Source of the DNA: Lutraria lutraria
Lineage: Eukaryota; Mollusca; Bivalvia; Venerida; Mactridae
Reading direction: 5' to 3'
NCBI GenBank assembly: GCA_964023205.1
Contig: OZ026835.1
Span: 43,745,083 to 43,809,082 of the forward strand
DNA: 64,000 bases
In this document: positions 1 through 11,958 of the stretch, in pieces
Position numbering within the stretch: the first letter of the stretch is position 1
Layout of the letters: every line of letters starts with the position of its first letter
Notes under the pieces: model-generated
Seen by the model: the letters and a program-made list of their open reading frames with translations, nothing else
Database searches by the model: none
What the model was told of the DNA's origin: nothing
Translations under genes and position numbers: made by a program

Positions 1-396
1 CAGCATATAAGGAGTGAGAAGGGAAATGCATTGGGAAGATATGCAGAAGGCAAGGACTTTGCAGGAAAGGTAACCGATTGTACCCAGTATTTTAGGACAC
101 CTATGGACGAATATGAGATACAGAAAGAGAACAGCTACCCATTAAACATGCTTAAATCATTTATGAATAGCACGCCTACCCTATTTGTTTGGCATAATGG
201 TCATACAGATCCATCTTGTCAGCATCATGGATTGCATATCCATTTAGTAGTTGCTCAAGACAAGCTTAATGAGCAGAGGAAATGGAAAAATTTGCGTCAG
301 GCAATGATTGCAAATAAGGCTAACATAAAATCTCAGAAAATCCGTAGGGTCGATGCTTTCATGGGATACTTGAACAAACCCCCCGTATGCTTTTAG
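1..396 (+). pseudogene. Parvovirus-like NS1 (Rep), N-terminal HUH nickase part, endogenous copy
   Basis: The frame is open from the window edge, so the true start lies outside; the first in-frame ATG in the window is not the natural start. The fragment carries the HUH signature GLHIHLVV (the two metal-binding histidines about 38 residues after position 180) and, near its end, YLNKP, which fits the catalytic tyrosine motif of rolling-circle nicking enzymes. In parvoviruses this domain nicks the viral terminal resolution site. The frame ends in a stop at 394-396, and the helicase half continues in another frame from the C run at 379-384, so the copy is broken by a one-base shift. There is no intron. 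It is probably a germline-integrated relic of an invertebrate parvovirus; a small Rep-bearing mobile element is the alternative. Confidence 0.75.
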
Positions 397-2543
397 GATG
401 TAATAATCAGCAAATGCTGGATAGGTACCACTCTGTAACTCGGAATGTAGAGATGTACGAAGAGGGTCTTGATGACTCCACTGTTCAGAGTACCGGATGT
501 TCCGGTTTCTTTGAACAGGCTCTTATGATTGATCAATGTCCGGAAGGTAACCCCCCTACTCCTAGTGGTGATTCAATCCATGACAAGGATGAATCTTTCG
601 ATGAAGTTTTAAGGCCTATGTACACTCCAAAGGACAATAAGTCAAAGGTCAAAACGTCTAAGACTGCTGATAAAGTGCAGCGTCTTAAGTGGTACATGGA
701 GACGTATAAGTCAACTGATTGTTTGACTATACTGAAACAGTTAATTGAGGGTGGGGACCAGGTCAAGATTGATGAGTGGCGTACATTAAATTTGGTGCCA
801 CAAATCAAAATGATTAAACAACAAGCCATTAGCGAATTGAAGTTTGAGAAATTGTTTAGTGGGGAAACGTATATAGATACTTTACTGAAAGATAATCAGA
901 AGTATGAGGAAGGTTATGAATCTGTAGAAGATACGGCCAATTTGTTTACGAAATGGTGTAAGGATCAGGGTATTATACCTGGTGATTTCATAATGAATCT
1001 GTACTCCATATTGAATAAGGACACGACCAAGCAGAATACTTTTATTTTGCATGGAGCTTCTAATGCCGGGAAATCATATTGGACTTATGCCCTATGTCCA
1101 AACATGGATGTTGTAGGGCAGACAGTACAAAGTCAAGACTTCGCATGGCAAAAATGCCTCAATAAAGAGGTCATAAATATTCCCGAACTTTCAATTGTAA
1201 AACCCGAAAGCATGGAGGAATTTAAAAAAATCTCAGAAGGTATGCCAACGACCATTAATATAAAGAATTGTGAGCCACAAATATTGGAAAGAATACCAAT
1301 ATTGTTGCAATGTAACTCACTCCCTTGGAATGCGTTTATGAAAGAGAGTCAAGCTTGCAGAAATCGCATTTTAGGATACTATAGTCTACGTCCAGCTCCG
1401 TGTCTAAAGGATAAAAAGGCAGCAAATCCGGAGTTTTTTAAGAAAGTTTTTAGGGAAGTACGTAAGATATTGAAAACTGGTACATGGCCATTACCAGAGT
1501 TATCGATTGATCCATTTTTGATGTTATATGCCCAAGAGGTTAACGAATGTATAGAGTTATTAGGTCAAGGGGAAAAGGGGTTCATGGCTTGTCTCAAAAA
1601 ACACGCCAATAAAGAGTACGACTACAACATGACATACTTCGGATGGAGAGTGAGGGACGAAGAGAGAGAAAAGATGGTGAGTAATTCTTATAGCTTAATG
1701 AAAGAAATTAGTGCTTGGTTGTTGTACATGACACAAGAAGGTCCGGAACATAGGTTTCATCTCAATTTAGATGACCACAAAAACCCGGTGGTATTAAACT
1801 CATCATTGAACAATGTTGAGTATGAGGCTGAATTAGTTGATGACTATTTCAAGTACTTGGATTTCAAACAATTTGCATGTCATGTACAATTTATGTTAGG
1901 TAAAACCAAGCAATGGCCTGAATATTTGTCATTGCATGATTCTCCTTTACAGAAAATGAACACTATGATAAAAATTTGCTTGTCCAATATATTGAGGTTT
2001 GTTCAATATCTCATAAAGCAAGCACCAATGCATCACCCTGAATTATTGAGTGAGGAAACATGGCAAAGTAATAATGTGCCAGTTGCATGTAGTACCCCCA
2101 AGAAAAGAAAACATGATGATGCTGACAAGGTGGATGGTAATTTGCTAGAGCAATTGGGAATAGATAGTGAGAATTTAAGAAAAAAAGCTATAAAAAAAGC
2201 TAAAAAAGGGTTAGGCCTGATATTGAAAAATGTGGTAAAACCGATAGTTATGGATTGCATTGATGGAGAAAAAACTCCTTCGCCAGTGTCAAGAAACCCG
2301 TTCAAGTTGGTGCCTCAACCGAGCCCAACACCCTCTACATCTAAAGAAGTACCAAGTGAGAAAAAAATGAGTTGTGCGGACGTTAACAGACTTTGTGACT
2401 ATGCATTTAGCGGGAATCAGGAATGTTGTGAGGAAGTAGAAAAAATTTACCCAGGGATCACAACAGAACCGTCGAAATATATTGACACAGACGCATTTTC
2501 GGATGATGAATTTGAAATGTTACAAGAAGAATTAAATATTTAA
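387..2543 (+). pseudogene. Parvovirus-like NS1, SF3 helicase part, endogenous copy
   Basis: This 718-codon frame continues the HUH fragment after the frameshift; the ATG at 387 is just the first one in this frame. Superfamily-3 helicase motifs are in order: Walker A GASNAGKS at residues 223-230, a Walker B-like VINIPE at about 262-267, and the sensor/motif C region ILLQCNSLPW at about 305-314. A lysine-rich stretch including KKRKHDD near residue 585 could be a nuclear localisation signal. The C-terminus is acidic (SDDEFEMLQEE). Family knowledge: NS1 unwinds and packages parvoviral DNA. No capsid-like gene is seen downstream to the hairpin or beyond, so this is an NS-only copy. The long uninterrupted frame suggests recent integration or selection. 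Confidence 0.8.
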
Positions 2544-2585
2544 ATTGTTATATATTGTTAAATTGTTATAGACCATGTATTAAGT

Positions 2586-2650
2586 AATAAAAAAAAAGAA
2601 AAAAGTACACTGCTTATGTCCCAAAAGGGAGGTAAGTGGTGTACTTTTTT
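2586..2650 (+). terminator. Poly(A) signal and 24-bp-arm hairpin behind the NS1 relic
   Basis: AATAAA lies at 2586-2591, 43 bases after the NS1 stop. It is followed by an inverted repeat: arm 2599-2622 and arm 2627-2650, with a 4-base AAAA loop and about 20 of 24 positions paired. The outer 12 positions (AAAAAAGTACAC) pair perfectly. It could be the transcript end, a central stem-loop between convergent viral genes, or a decayed terminal hairpin. Confidence 0.6.
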
Positions 2651-2694
2651 TTTAACACAAAAAAAAATTTTCCCGCCAAAAAAAATAGACAATG

Positions 2695-3060
2695 AATGGC
2701 CCTATATCGATCAACAGAAAAATATTTCTCTTTTCTTCCCTATATGAGCCCATGTAAAATCAAGTGACACTTGGGCGGAGCCAATTTTCACCTCAAGGTA
2801 ATAATGTGAATAATCTTGGTAGAGGTCCACTAAACAATGCTACTCACTAAATATCTTAGCTGTAGGCCTTGAGGTTTTGGACAAGTATATTATTTAATTT
2901 TCATATGAGCATTATACAACTGAGTAAACCCCGTGCGTTGCCAATTTTTAGCCCATGCCAATAACTTGGTAGAGATCCATTAGACAATGCTACACTCCAA
3001 ATATCCAAGCTCTAGACCCCATGGTTTCTGAAAAGAAGACTTTTTTAAAGTTTTGCCTAT
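2695..3060 (-). repeat. Degenerate pearl-like repeat units
   Basis: Reverse-orientation decayed copy of the ~165-bp unit found in the larger arrays (compare 55419-57128): 'aatcaagtgac', 'cttggtagaggtccact', 'caatgctac' and 'aaatatcttagct' recur in order, in about two units. Confidence 0.6.
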
Positions 3061-3865
3061 TAGTTGCCGAGGCAATTATAATTTTTGAACATCTTCATGA
3101 ATGAATTTAACACTTTCGGATACAGAATACTGTTATCTCTGCTTCCTTTTAATCATTGTAAATGTACCACTGCTGACTGAATTATTTTTTAGCATTCCCC
3201 GACAACTGTATAAAGTATAAAACAAATTGCTTTCTAACATGTTCTTTTATCTTCATGGATAACTTGTAATGGTGTAATTTATGTATTTCCATATTATGTA
3301 CATCATAAGATTTCAAGTACTTACGACACTTTGCCACCATTACCACTGGTGAGACCAGACATTCAGTCATTAGAGACAGAAATACAGCAGCCATTTACAC
3401 TATAACAATACCCATTTACTGAAATAGAAACACTCATCATACGCAGAAACATACATTGAAAAAGTAAGTGATATATATAAGATCCAATATATTGCTGAAT
3501 CATCTGATATTGTTGAAGGCATTGAATCATTGGTAGGACATTGTGCTACGTTTTCAGTCCACAAACTTTGCAGTTATCTCCGGAAACTAATGAGCCTGTA
3601 TCTCTCGAACCTTATAAAAAATGTTGCCTAAACTTTCACTTACCAAAAATGTTGATATTCTAACTGAACCTCACAGTAGTATTGGCAACATATTTAGTGG
3701 AAATCTTATAAATTATGAGAACGTCAATTGTTACACAAGTACACAAACATTTTGACCTGGGATTGTGAAATAGAATAGTGAAAATATTCAGTATTGGAAT
3801 CTTGTTGATTGCTCTGTAGTTGGAAAGAAAGGAACACACAGACTTTAATCATAGGTGAAGTTAGG
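3061..3865. other. No gene recognised
   Basis: AT-rich spacer. The only open frames are short and have no recognisable protein pattern. Confidence 0.4.
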
Positions 3866-3869
3866 TTAA

Positions 3870-4267
3870 ATGTCCCATGAGCTTTTTGCTATAAAAATAT
3901 ATGCAAAAAAGAAGATCCTAAGATAATAATTACCGACGAAACAAAGCCTTTTTTCTTCTAAAAACACTCATGTCGCTGTGAATTGTGCTTTTGTCAACTT
4001 GAAATATATAGAGCACATGACGTCACTTAATGCCGTGTACATAAGTGCTCGTGACGTCACTTAATGCTGTTTGCATAATATGATTGCGGGAAACACAGCT
4101 GTTCTATAAATAGTATTTTTTCAATGATATTGAAAAAAATACGATAGTGGTTTTGAAAACATTTTTTCTTATTATAAAGTATGCACGGAAGGAAAACACA
4201 CCGGATTCCTGTGTTATAGAACAAATAGAAACTATTAAGACCGATAAATTTATATGCTTATGGGACT
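3870..4267 (-). mobile_element. TTAA-flanked MITE, family M1 (minus orientation)
   Basis: A ~398-bp element bounded by TTAA at 3866-3869 and 4268-4271, with ends 'gtcccat(g)agc' and 'cttatgggac' as short inverted repeats. The interior is shared with copies at 7341, 11592, 37566, 55167 and 63284 (e.g. 'gatacgatagtgg', 'tgacgtcac', 'gataatatcagcaatt' in the plus sense). TTAA duplication is the mark of piggyBac-type transposition. No coding capacity. Confidence 0.75.
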
Positions 4268-4271
4268 TTAA

Positions 4272-4760
4272 GAGACTTGGTACTTGTTCAATATGAGTTT
4301 TCTTGAGAAAAAAAACCATAACAGTTTAAGCCTTGTTGAGTAGAACCTCATTGCCGACATTAGACAATTTCTGTATTGGTATTGTTTAAAGGGGCATACT
4401 TTACAACTGACAAACATTCTGTGAACGTGTAAAAATGTGCTAGATGTATATGTAAAACAATATATAATAGATAATTTCAGGAAGAACATGGGTCATGAAA
4501 TGACTAGTTTAGGTACTAGCCGCAAAAAAACATAGCTATGAATAATAAATCACTTCCACCCAAAAATTTCCATGACTAAATGTATGTGTCACAAATACAT
4601 TTTTTTTATGATTTTATTTCTAATTGGATGAATTTTTGGCTGAAACTTTCTTCGTCGGCTTTTTTCTTTACAAGCTTCTAATTTATCATCATTTTGCCTT
4701 AATTCTAAATGCACCAAGTTGTAGGGTATGCCCCTTTAAGATCTATATCATATTTCTTTT
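4272..4760. other. No gene recognised
   Basis: AT-rich spacer between a MITE and an array element. I see no coding pattern. Confidence 0.4.
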
Positions 4761-5294
4761 TAGCTCACCTGATTCATCAGGGTGAGCTTTTAGGTTCGTT
4801 GAATGTCCGTCGTCCGTCCTCAATTAGTTAGTTTACACTCTAGCAACCGCAGCTCTTAACGAATCGTGATTAAACTTGCTCACAATGTATATGGCCACAA
4901 TGTCTCGGCTAAGTTTGATTATGGGCAAAATCGGACAATAACTTCTGGAGTTATTGGCCCTTGAATTACAAAATTTGCTATATTTAGCTTGTTTACGCTC
5001 TAGCGCCTTCATTTATTCACCAATCCTAATAATACTTTTCAGTAAATGTGTATAACCGACAAGTTCGATTATGGGCGGAATCGGACCAGAACGTCAAGAG
5101 TTATGGGCCCTTGACTTTGAAAATTTGTTACGTTTTAGCTTACAAGTTTAACAGTATTATACCTTCATTGTTGCTTTTGATCTCAAACCCTACTTAAACG
5201 TGAGTTTTACGAGATGGAAACTATATTACCTAGTCATTAAGTATTGACCTTTATTCTCATGTGAGCGATAAAGGGCCAATGTGTCCCTCTTGTT
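4761..5294 (+). mobile_element. Array element family F2 (short copy)
   Basis: Starts with the foldback TAGCTCACCTGATTCATCAG / GGTGAGCTTTT and ends with GTGAGCGATAAAGGGCCAATGT, then CCCTCTTGTT. The core has ~100-180-bp repeats containing 'tagcttgtttacgctctagcgcc' and 'cgattatgggc'. Homologous full copies lie at 17661-18727 and 37904-38598. Confidence 0.75.
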
Positions 5295-5499
5295 AGTACA
5301 ATTTACCTTTGAAAAACAAATTTACGTAGGTGGATATCTTTTTTAATACTATTTATGAAATAAATAATGAAATGAAAACAAAAGACTTGGTGGTGCACGA
5401 AAAGAAGCATGCCTGAAAGGAACCATTTGTTATTCCATGTCAAACACCATGTGTATCTGGTTCCAAGACTATAGAATCATCATCATTTATTTTGTGCTG

Positions 5500-6120
5500 T
5501 TAGCGTAGGTGCTTCTTTGCTACAAAAACATTGCAACAAACTGCTAAAGAATTAGAGCACACTACTGTAAAATTACAGGAACGTAGAAATACTGTAAAAG
5601 AACTAAGAATGAGTAATAAACTGTAGGAACTAGACATGACTACGAAAGATATTACTGAGAATAAAAGGGAAATTGAAATTACAGAAAAAAGTAAAGCGGT
5701 CAAATCTGTGATGTAAAGGCAAGAGATAAACAGCTGGGTTGAAGTTTGAAATTTAAAGATACAGAAATAGAGAAAATGATAATTGAAGTATATGAAAATG
5801 CTGAAATTTTAAGCAAAGATATCGGGTACCAGCAGCCTATACAGTCAACCGTATTGTTGACAGTAAAGTTGCAGTCGTTCAGAAGCAAACATGATCCACT
5901 ATTAAAGAGAAACCAAACACTTCACTTTATACTGATGAGACCAGAAAATATGGTAAAAATTTACAAACTTGTGTAGTCACGGATGAGGAAAGCAATTCCT
6001 TTGTATTAGGTATAAGAGAACAGGTGGATAAAAGCGGACGAAGCACCTTAGACATGTAAAAAGACATATATATCAACATATACTGCCATGAAAAAGAAGT
6101 GCAAAATGAAATGAATCAGG
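5500..6120 (+). pseudogene. Broken coiled-coil gene relic, probably transposon-derived
   Basis: Successive frames read as protein-like segments separated by stops and shifts. From ~5515 there is a heptad-rich stretch (LQQTAKELEHTTVKLQERRN...). From 5746 there is KDTEIEKMIIEVYENAEILS. From ~5930, in another frame, come TDETRKYGKNLQTCVVTDEE and GIREQVDKSGRSTLDM. This resembles repeated invertebrate proteins with an N-terminal coiled coil and an 'SDETRKYGK..' block that I associate with multicopy transposon-like genes. I cannot name the family. No intact frame remains. Confidence 0.45.
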
Positions 6121-6807
6121 GCTCCTGATAAATATTTGGCCAAGGGGTACATTACCCCCAGCTTTCTTTAAGCAGGGTGTATTTCACCCCTTAATATTTT
6201 TAGGGGGTATTCCAGATTTTGAAAGGGTAAGGACAGTCATGAGAACCACCCCCACCCTTAAGTGTATTTACTTATATACACAAATACAGACTGAAGCCTT
6301 ACCTTTCAAATGTACTAGGTTGTATTGTGTTCTATATTAATGTGTACAACATTTTCATGAACTTATTTTGCATCCAGTGATTAAATCTCTAGCCATAGTA
6401 CTACATTTTAATTTGATAGTTGAGTAAAATGCGTAGATGTAATTTTAAGTGCGTAACGGTATGCTTCAGATAGAACTATTTTCATGCGTATTTCGGGAAA
6501 ACTAATGCGTGTTTACGCAAAAACGTCCTTTATTCTATCAAACATACGTGATACAATGTCTGATAGAGCATCCACAGATGAAAATTACATATGAATAATT
6601 CCTTTTGTGGTTTGCGAAACACACTTAAACAGTTCGAGAGAAACTTTCTAGATGGGAAATATGTTTGTGCTTCTGTGAAACCAGAATTGAAGAAGTACCA
6701 TCGAAATGAAAGTGGAACTTCAAGACGTTTGCCAACATCGGGCCTAGATGAGAAGAATTGCGTTAGTTTACCTTGGCGGACATACTTAAAAACAAGTAAT
6801 GAGAATA

Positions 6808-6935
6808 AGAGGGCCAATAATCGCTCACCTGAGAACAAAGGCCAATAATTTATGACCAGGTAATATAGTTTCCATCTCGTAAAACTCATTTTTATGTAGA
6901 TTTAGAGATCAAAACCAACAATGAAAGTATAAATT
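6808..6935 (-). repeat. Truncated F2 array element end (minus orientation)
   Basis: Reverse complement of the F2 right end: 'aagagggccaataatcgctc', 'acctgagaacaaaggccaat', and 'ccaggtaatatagtttccat' match 18640-18727 read backwards. Confidence 0.7.
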
Positions 6936-7313
6936 CAGGTAATTTATTATAACTTCGAGTTTCATTTGTCAGTTCTTCCGATGGTGCGTTAAATTTCCCT
7001 CCTGGAAGGTGATCAACAACCATTCTGTCTAGTAATTTATGCATACTACGGAACGGAGTCTGCAACATATGATTCTCGCACATTTAGACAAAATTATCAT
7101 TATTAAAAAAATTAGATAGATGACGCTGTTTAAACATCAGCTAACATTCCAATGATAGGTGCTGGCAGGGGACATGTAATGCATGCAATACTGACTGTAA
7201 GCTTGTTAAAAAAGAAATGTTCTATATTCGTTAATTACCTCGCTACCTTTGAATTAATCTAATTTACAGAATTGCAGTTTACTTATAACTCATTGAGTTT
7301 TATTATTAATTTC

Positions 7314-7950
7314 GACCCGCCTCCGTGGTCGAGTGGTTAAAGTCCCATAAGCATATACATTTATCAGTCGTAATAGATTCTGTCTGCTCTATAACAGAGG
7401 AATCCTGTGTATTTTCCTCCCGCTTTTATTTTTTGTGTTTCCCGCAGTCAAGTTATGCACACGTCGTATTTTTATATATAGTGACGTGACGCGCTCTACA
7501 TAATTATTTCAAAAATTTACAAAAGTGAAATGAATGTTTTTAGAAGAAAAAGGACTCGTTGTATAATTATCTTGGGATAATATCAGCAATTGTTTGTTTT
7601 TTGCATGTATTTTTATAGCAGAAAGCTAATGGGGCTCTAATATATCTTATGATTTAAGCGGATAAAATGTATGCCATCTATGTACAGAAACTATTACGTC
7701 CGATAAAATATGCTAATGGGCTTTAAGGTCGCTGTCTTCAAATCACAGTAACCTCTCACTGATAGAGGGTTATGGGTTCGAACCCCGCTACCGACCATGT
7801 TTCTTTATGTGTGAAAGTAGGCAGTTACTTGCGGAGGTTGGGAGTCTAGAACTGGTTGTTATCAGGAGCAATTATTAGGTGAACTGTCCCCCTCATATGA
7901 CTCTTGACTGTTGAAAAGGGGCGTAGACATCAATATAAACAAACACAATT
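7314..7950 (+). mobile_element. tRNA-derived SINE, split by a MITE
   Basis: The A-box-like TGGTCGAGTGG lies at ~7326-7337, and the B-box-like GGTTCGAACCC at ~7773-7783 is separated from it by a 382-bp MITE (7341-7722). After removal of the MITE and one TTAA the SINE head is contiguous with 'ggtcgctgtcttcaaatcac'. The tail (to ~7950) has 'gtgaactgtccccctcatatg'. A minus-strand relative lies at 33585-33757. Confidence 0.75.
7341..7722 (+). mobile_element. TTAA-flanked MITE M1 inside a SINE
   Basis: TTAA at 7337-7340 and 7723-7726. Ends 'agtcccataagc' and 'gctaatgggct'. Same family as 11592-11958. It lies exactly between the A and B boxes of the SINE, so it is the younger insertion. Confidence 0.8.
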
Positions 7951-9360
7951 TTTATTTCGACTTCCATAGATGAAAGGATATTATTGTTAAATTGTTCTCT
8001 CTCATTCCATTAATGTTACTCACCGTTTATTCTGTCACCTTCCGTATCGAAGATGCATTTACGCGAAGTCCTTGTACGTGGATATAGTTTTGCCAATGTT
8101 ACCGCTTCAAAATTCAACTTATCTGTTCTAGCCAACTATAATAATTGCGTTATTTCTAATAGATGACTTTTTAATTCGATTCAGAGGTTGCGCAATTGTG
8201 CTGCTCGAACAAATTGACAAAACTGTTTAGAACAAGCATTGTCATTCTGCTCACAACAAACGCTTGGTTTAATCCGTTCTTGTGATCAATCATTTCACCT
8301 TGTGTGCCTTTCTTCAACAAAATAACATGAAATGCCAGTGTTTAATTATAAATCCAAGGGATTATATTCCCAAGGTGTTACTAAGTTAGTATCATCAGTT
8401 ATTAAAGATGTTTGCGTGGAACGAACGCAACGCTGTCAAAATTGGTGTTCTGACGCATTTCAAGAAAGTGCGACATTCAGTTATTTTGGATAACTCGATA
8501 AGCAAAGTCTCAGTAATCAAATGTAAGCACGGGAACCTCTGCGAATGTTCTCTATTGAGATCTAGAGTAATCGTATAACTGCTGCTTATACTTAAATTGT
8601 ACAATCCAAATCAATTTTGAATCAAACGGATGTCGCATCGTGAGATTCGTATGTGGAAAAGTACACTTTCAAAAGAGTTCTAGTAAGTGAACAAGTGGCG
8701 GGTAACTGACTGCAAGGTGTATCTTCCGTAGCGCATAGCTTAAAAACTGTTGAAAATCGACCCTGAATTAAAAAAAGAGCAAATAAACTTAATTTCCAAA
8801 GCTATTTCTGTCTGTTTGTATCACTAATTGGACTATTCTATAGAAGAAAATAGTTCCGTACTGTTCAAACCGAGAGATCATAAAAAATATGAACAAAGGA
8901 GATACGATTCCCAGTGATCTCATATTTGGTTAATAAATAAGGCCAATGAATCAATTTGGCATTTGTCACAGCTGTTTATAACTCCTGGATCTGATTAACG
9001 CGGGTCAATTTAAAGAATGTAGCGATTTCATCGACGGATAAAAAGAGTCCTAGTACGAGGTATGTATCACAATTCAGATGATTACACTGTTTAAGCGAAT
9101 TCACATGAGGATGATTATTCCGTTTGATTTTATTTTAACTCACAAACCAACAAATTAATGTTTCTTAACATGTACTCCTAATCATCTTTATTAGTCACTT
9201 TATTAAGATCGTAAAAAAGTAGAGCCGTTACTCCAGCAAAATCGAGAATATGAGAAAGTCGAAAATATTGTTTTCGAATAAGATAATCGCGTCTGAATCT
9301 GTTGTGTACTTCGTATAATATTCTTATCTCTTGTTATAATATCCCTTGTAGCTGATTACC
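7951..9360. other. No gene recognised
   Basis: Spacer without a convincing open frame or repeat family that I can identify. Confidence 0.4.
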
Positions 9361-9369
9361 GTTCTAAGA

Positions 9370-9455
9370 CGGAAACAGACCGGGGTACAGCGGGAACAAT
9401 TCCGGGACATGGCACAGCGGGATCAAGGCCGGGACACAGCGGGAACTAGACCTGT
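9370..9455 (+). repeat. Short tandem repeat, ~28-bp GC-rich unit
   Basis: About three imperfect units of 'cgggacacagcgggaacaa' type ('gaccggggtacagcgggaac', 'ccgggacatggcacagcggg', 'gccgggacacagcgggaact') in otherwise AT-rich DNA. Confidence 0.6.
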
Positions 9456-10460
9456 TTCTGATCCTTGAATTGGTTTTAGGGAAGGTGGGGTATTGTAGTA
9501 GTCAAAGGAAATAAATTTGAAACATATAATTATAAGCCATTGCCATGTATATTTGTACGATTACATTTCTACATATTTCATATGACTCGTTAATAATTGG
9601 TCATTGTTTCCAGCGTCCATCGAAATAAATTACAGTATTATTTTACTACATCGTAATTGTGATAACCTTATCGTGATTAACAATTATTACCCTCAGCGTA
9701 CTTATTTTTATTTTATTTTTGGTTATGAAATGGCTTATATTTCATTACACTTTGATTTGGCCCCAGGTGTAATTGTATTTTTTTAGAAGTTAAGAAAACA
9801 TGATACAATCATATTATTATTATATTGTTTTCGTTGGATTCAATTTTCGCAGTATTTACAAAAATGATTATTTCGTGGGGACATAAATTAATGGATTTTG
9901 ATTTTTGAAAGGAAATGCCTTATATCTGCATTTAAATTCGTGGGGATTTGATGTCGTGGTTGAGCCGACCCATGAAATCCACGAAATTAAATCCCCAACG
10001 ACAATTAATGATTTCACAGTTTATATTGTTCGTATGCAAGTCAGTGAAAAATATTTATTTATACATACGTATTATCGTGTATTGCAAATTAGTTAATCCA
10101 TTTGTCAGGACTCATACTATACAAACATGAACAATGTTACATTAGATTCATTGTTTTTTTCACGAATTTAAAATAATGATCGCACTTGTAAGTAGTCACG
10201 ACTATACGTTGAACATGTTCAAGTTTGTTTGAAGACAATCAATTTGAAATGTGTGTACAGTTATATGCTAGATTAGACATTCTGCAAGTTGGTTAACTTA
10301 TTCATATATTCGCTAAAGTTAGTAACTGAATGATTTGAGTACATAGATGGCATACATTCTGTCCGCCTGAATCATAGATATATTAAGGTTCTACAAATCA
10401 ATCAGAGAAAATGATATAATCACATGCAAATATAATTTCAAATTGACTGAATGTGCAAAT
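9456..10460. other. No gene recognised; small dispersed repeat
   Basis: Around 9930-10005 there is an imperfect inverted repeat ('attcgtggggatttgatgtc' against 'aaattaaatccccaacgac'). The rest shows nothing coding. Confidence 0.35.
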
Positions 10461-10630
10461 ACAGTGCAACTTCTCCAAAGCAACACCCATTGGAAGTATT
10501 ATGTTGTTGGTTGAGATAGTGTTGCTCTAGAGAGGTAAAAGTAATAGTTAAATCGTGCAGTGAGAAAATGTGTTGTTGTTGAAGTGGGATTATCGCCCAA
10601 AAGAGGGTCTCTCTGGAGATGTTGCACTGT
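10461..10630 (+). mobile_element. 170-bp MITE with ~20-bp terminal inverted repeats
   Basis: Left end ACAGTGCAACTTCTCCAAAG; the right end, read in reverse complement, is ACAGTGCAACATCTCCAGAG: 18 of 20 match. The interior has no open frame. No clear target duplication is visible. Confidence 0.6.
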
Positions 10631-11587
10631 TATTAATAACGTAGTTCTAGTAGTTTAACTGTGCAACATTGTAATCGTCAGTTCTATTACTATTTTGAAT
10701 TAGACGCACAGTCTATAATTCAATTCCGTTTCTCATAACAATTAAATGTAACCATGTTAGACAACTTTCTAAGACATGATGTAATTTCATCTTCCGATTT
10801 GTCTCCCTTTTCATAAGTTAAGCTTATGATACTGTCATCAGAACCGCGTTGGATACGTATGAAAATATATACATACCACGGAAATAAACAAACTGACTTG
10901 ATATAAAAAGAAAAAAACTGCGAATAAAAAATATTTTTATGAATTACTGCAAAGATAATTTTTTATAGTACTAGATTTCACTGCGAATGTAGTATACTAT
11001 AACAAATCTTAATGAATTACTGCAACGACAGAATACTGTATAGAATAATCCTCTGTCAGTAAAATTATTTTCTATTTTCAGTTTTGTTGAGCCTGAGTTG
11101 ACGTGTCGTAAAGGTGCACGTTGAAAGATGAACCATGTGGCATTTTTATTAAGTTGTAGTAATATAATTTGTATTGTCATCTCCTTTTTGTTCCTCAAAC
11201 TTCTTTGCAAAATTGTCTTTTACATTTCCAAGAACATGTTGTTTTTGAATTAAAACTTATCAGATAGAAAATTATTTGAGAGCTGTAAAACATTCAGGCA
11301 TAAAGTCACCTGCGCCGTAACTTAATTAAACATAAGACTGTATTTACATTACGTGAATAATTTATTAATATCTTTTACTTTGAACCTAGGACTAATATCA
11401 ATATTCAATATTTTCTTTTTTCGAGTAAAAGTTTTCAGGAGATATTTGCTCTCACAGTTCATTTGATTCCCGCACAATGCGTTCAATCAATCAATTAAAA
11501 TGTAAACAAAACCTAAGGCAAACACTTGCCAAGTCTACATCTATAATTGTAAACTAGCTAACCATACAATAAGATATGAATAAACTG
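10631..11587. other. No gene recognised
   Basis: AT-rich spacer. Minor open frames lack any protein signature. Confidence 0.4.
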
Positions 11588-11591
11588 TTAA

Positions 11592-11958
11592 AGTCCCATA
11601 AGCTTATAAATGTATTGGTCCTAATAGTTTCTGTTTGTTCTATAACAAAGGAATCCGGTGTGTTTTCCTCCCGTGCAAGAAAAAATGTTTCCAAAACCAC
11701 TATCGTATTTTTTTCAATATCATTGAAATAAATACTATTTATAGAACACCTGTGTTTTCCCGCAGTCATGCTATGCACAAGTAGTAAAGTGACGTCACGC
11801 GCTCTACACATTTCAAGTTTACAAAAGCAAAAATCATAGTGAAATGAGTGTTTTCAGACGAAAAAGGGCTTGTTTCGTCGGTAATAATTATCTTGGGATA
11901 ATATCAGCAATTAAATGTTTTTGCACACATTTTTCTACAGCAAAAAGCTAATGAGACT
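11592..11958 (+). mobile_element. TTAA-flanked MITE M1
   Basis: A 367-bp uninterrupted copy with TTAA at 11588-11591 and 11959-11962; ends 'agtcccataagc' and 'gctaatgagact'. It is the best reference copy in the window for recognising the nested copies. Confidence 0.85.

Noticed and set aside
2544..3060. Capsid (VP) gene accompanying the NS1 relic
   Set aside because: I looked on both strands after the hairpin; only short frames and host repeats are present.
6591..6848. 85-codon plus-strand frame
   Set aside because: Its 3' part is the reversed end of an F2 element, and the rest has no signature.
7314..7950. tRNA gene (GGTTCGAACCC B box)
   Set aside because: A tRNA-like head only, with no acceptor-stem pairing, split by a MITE and followed by a SINE tail. 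The same holds for 21722 and 48240.
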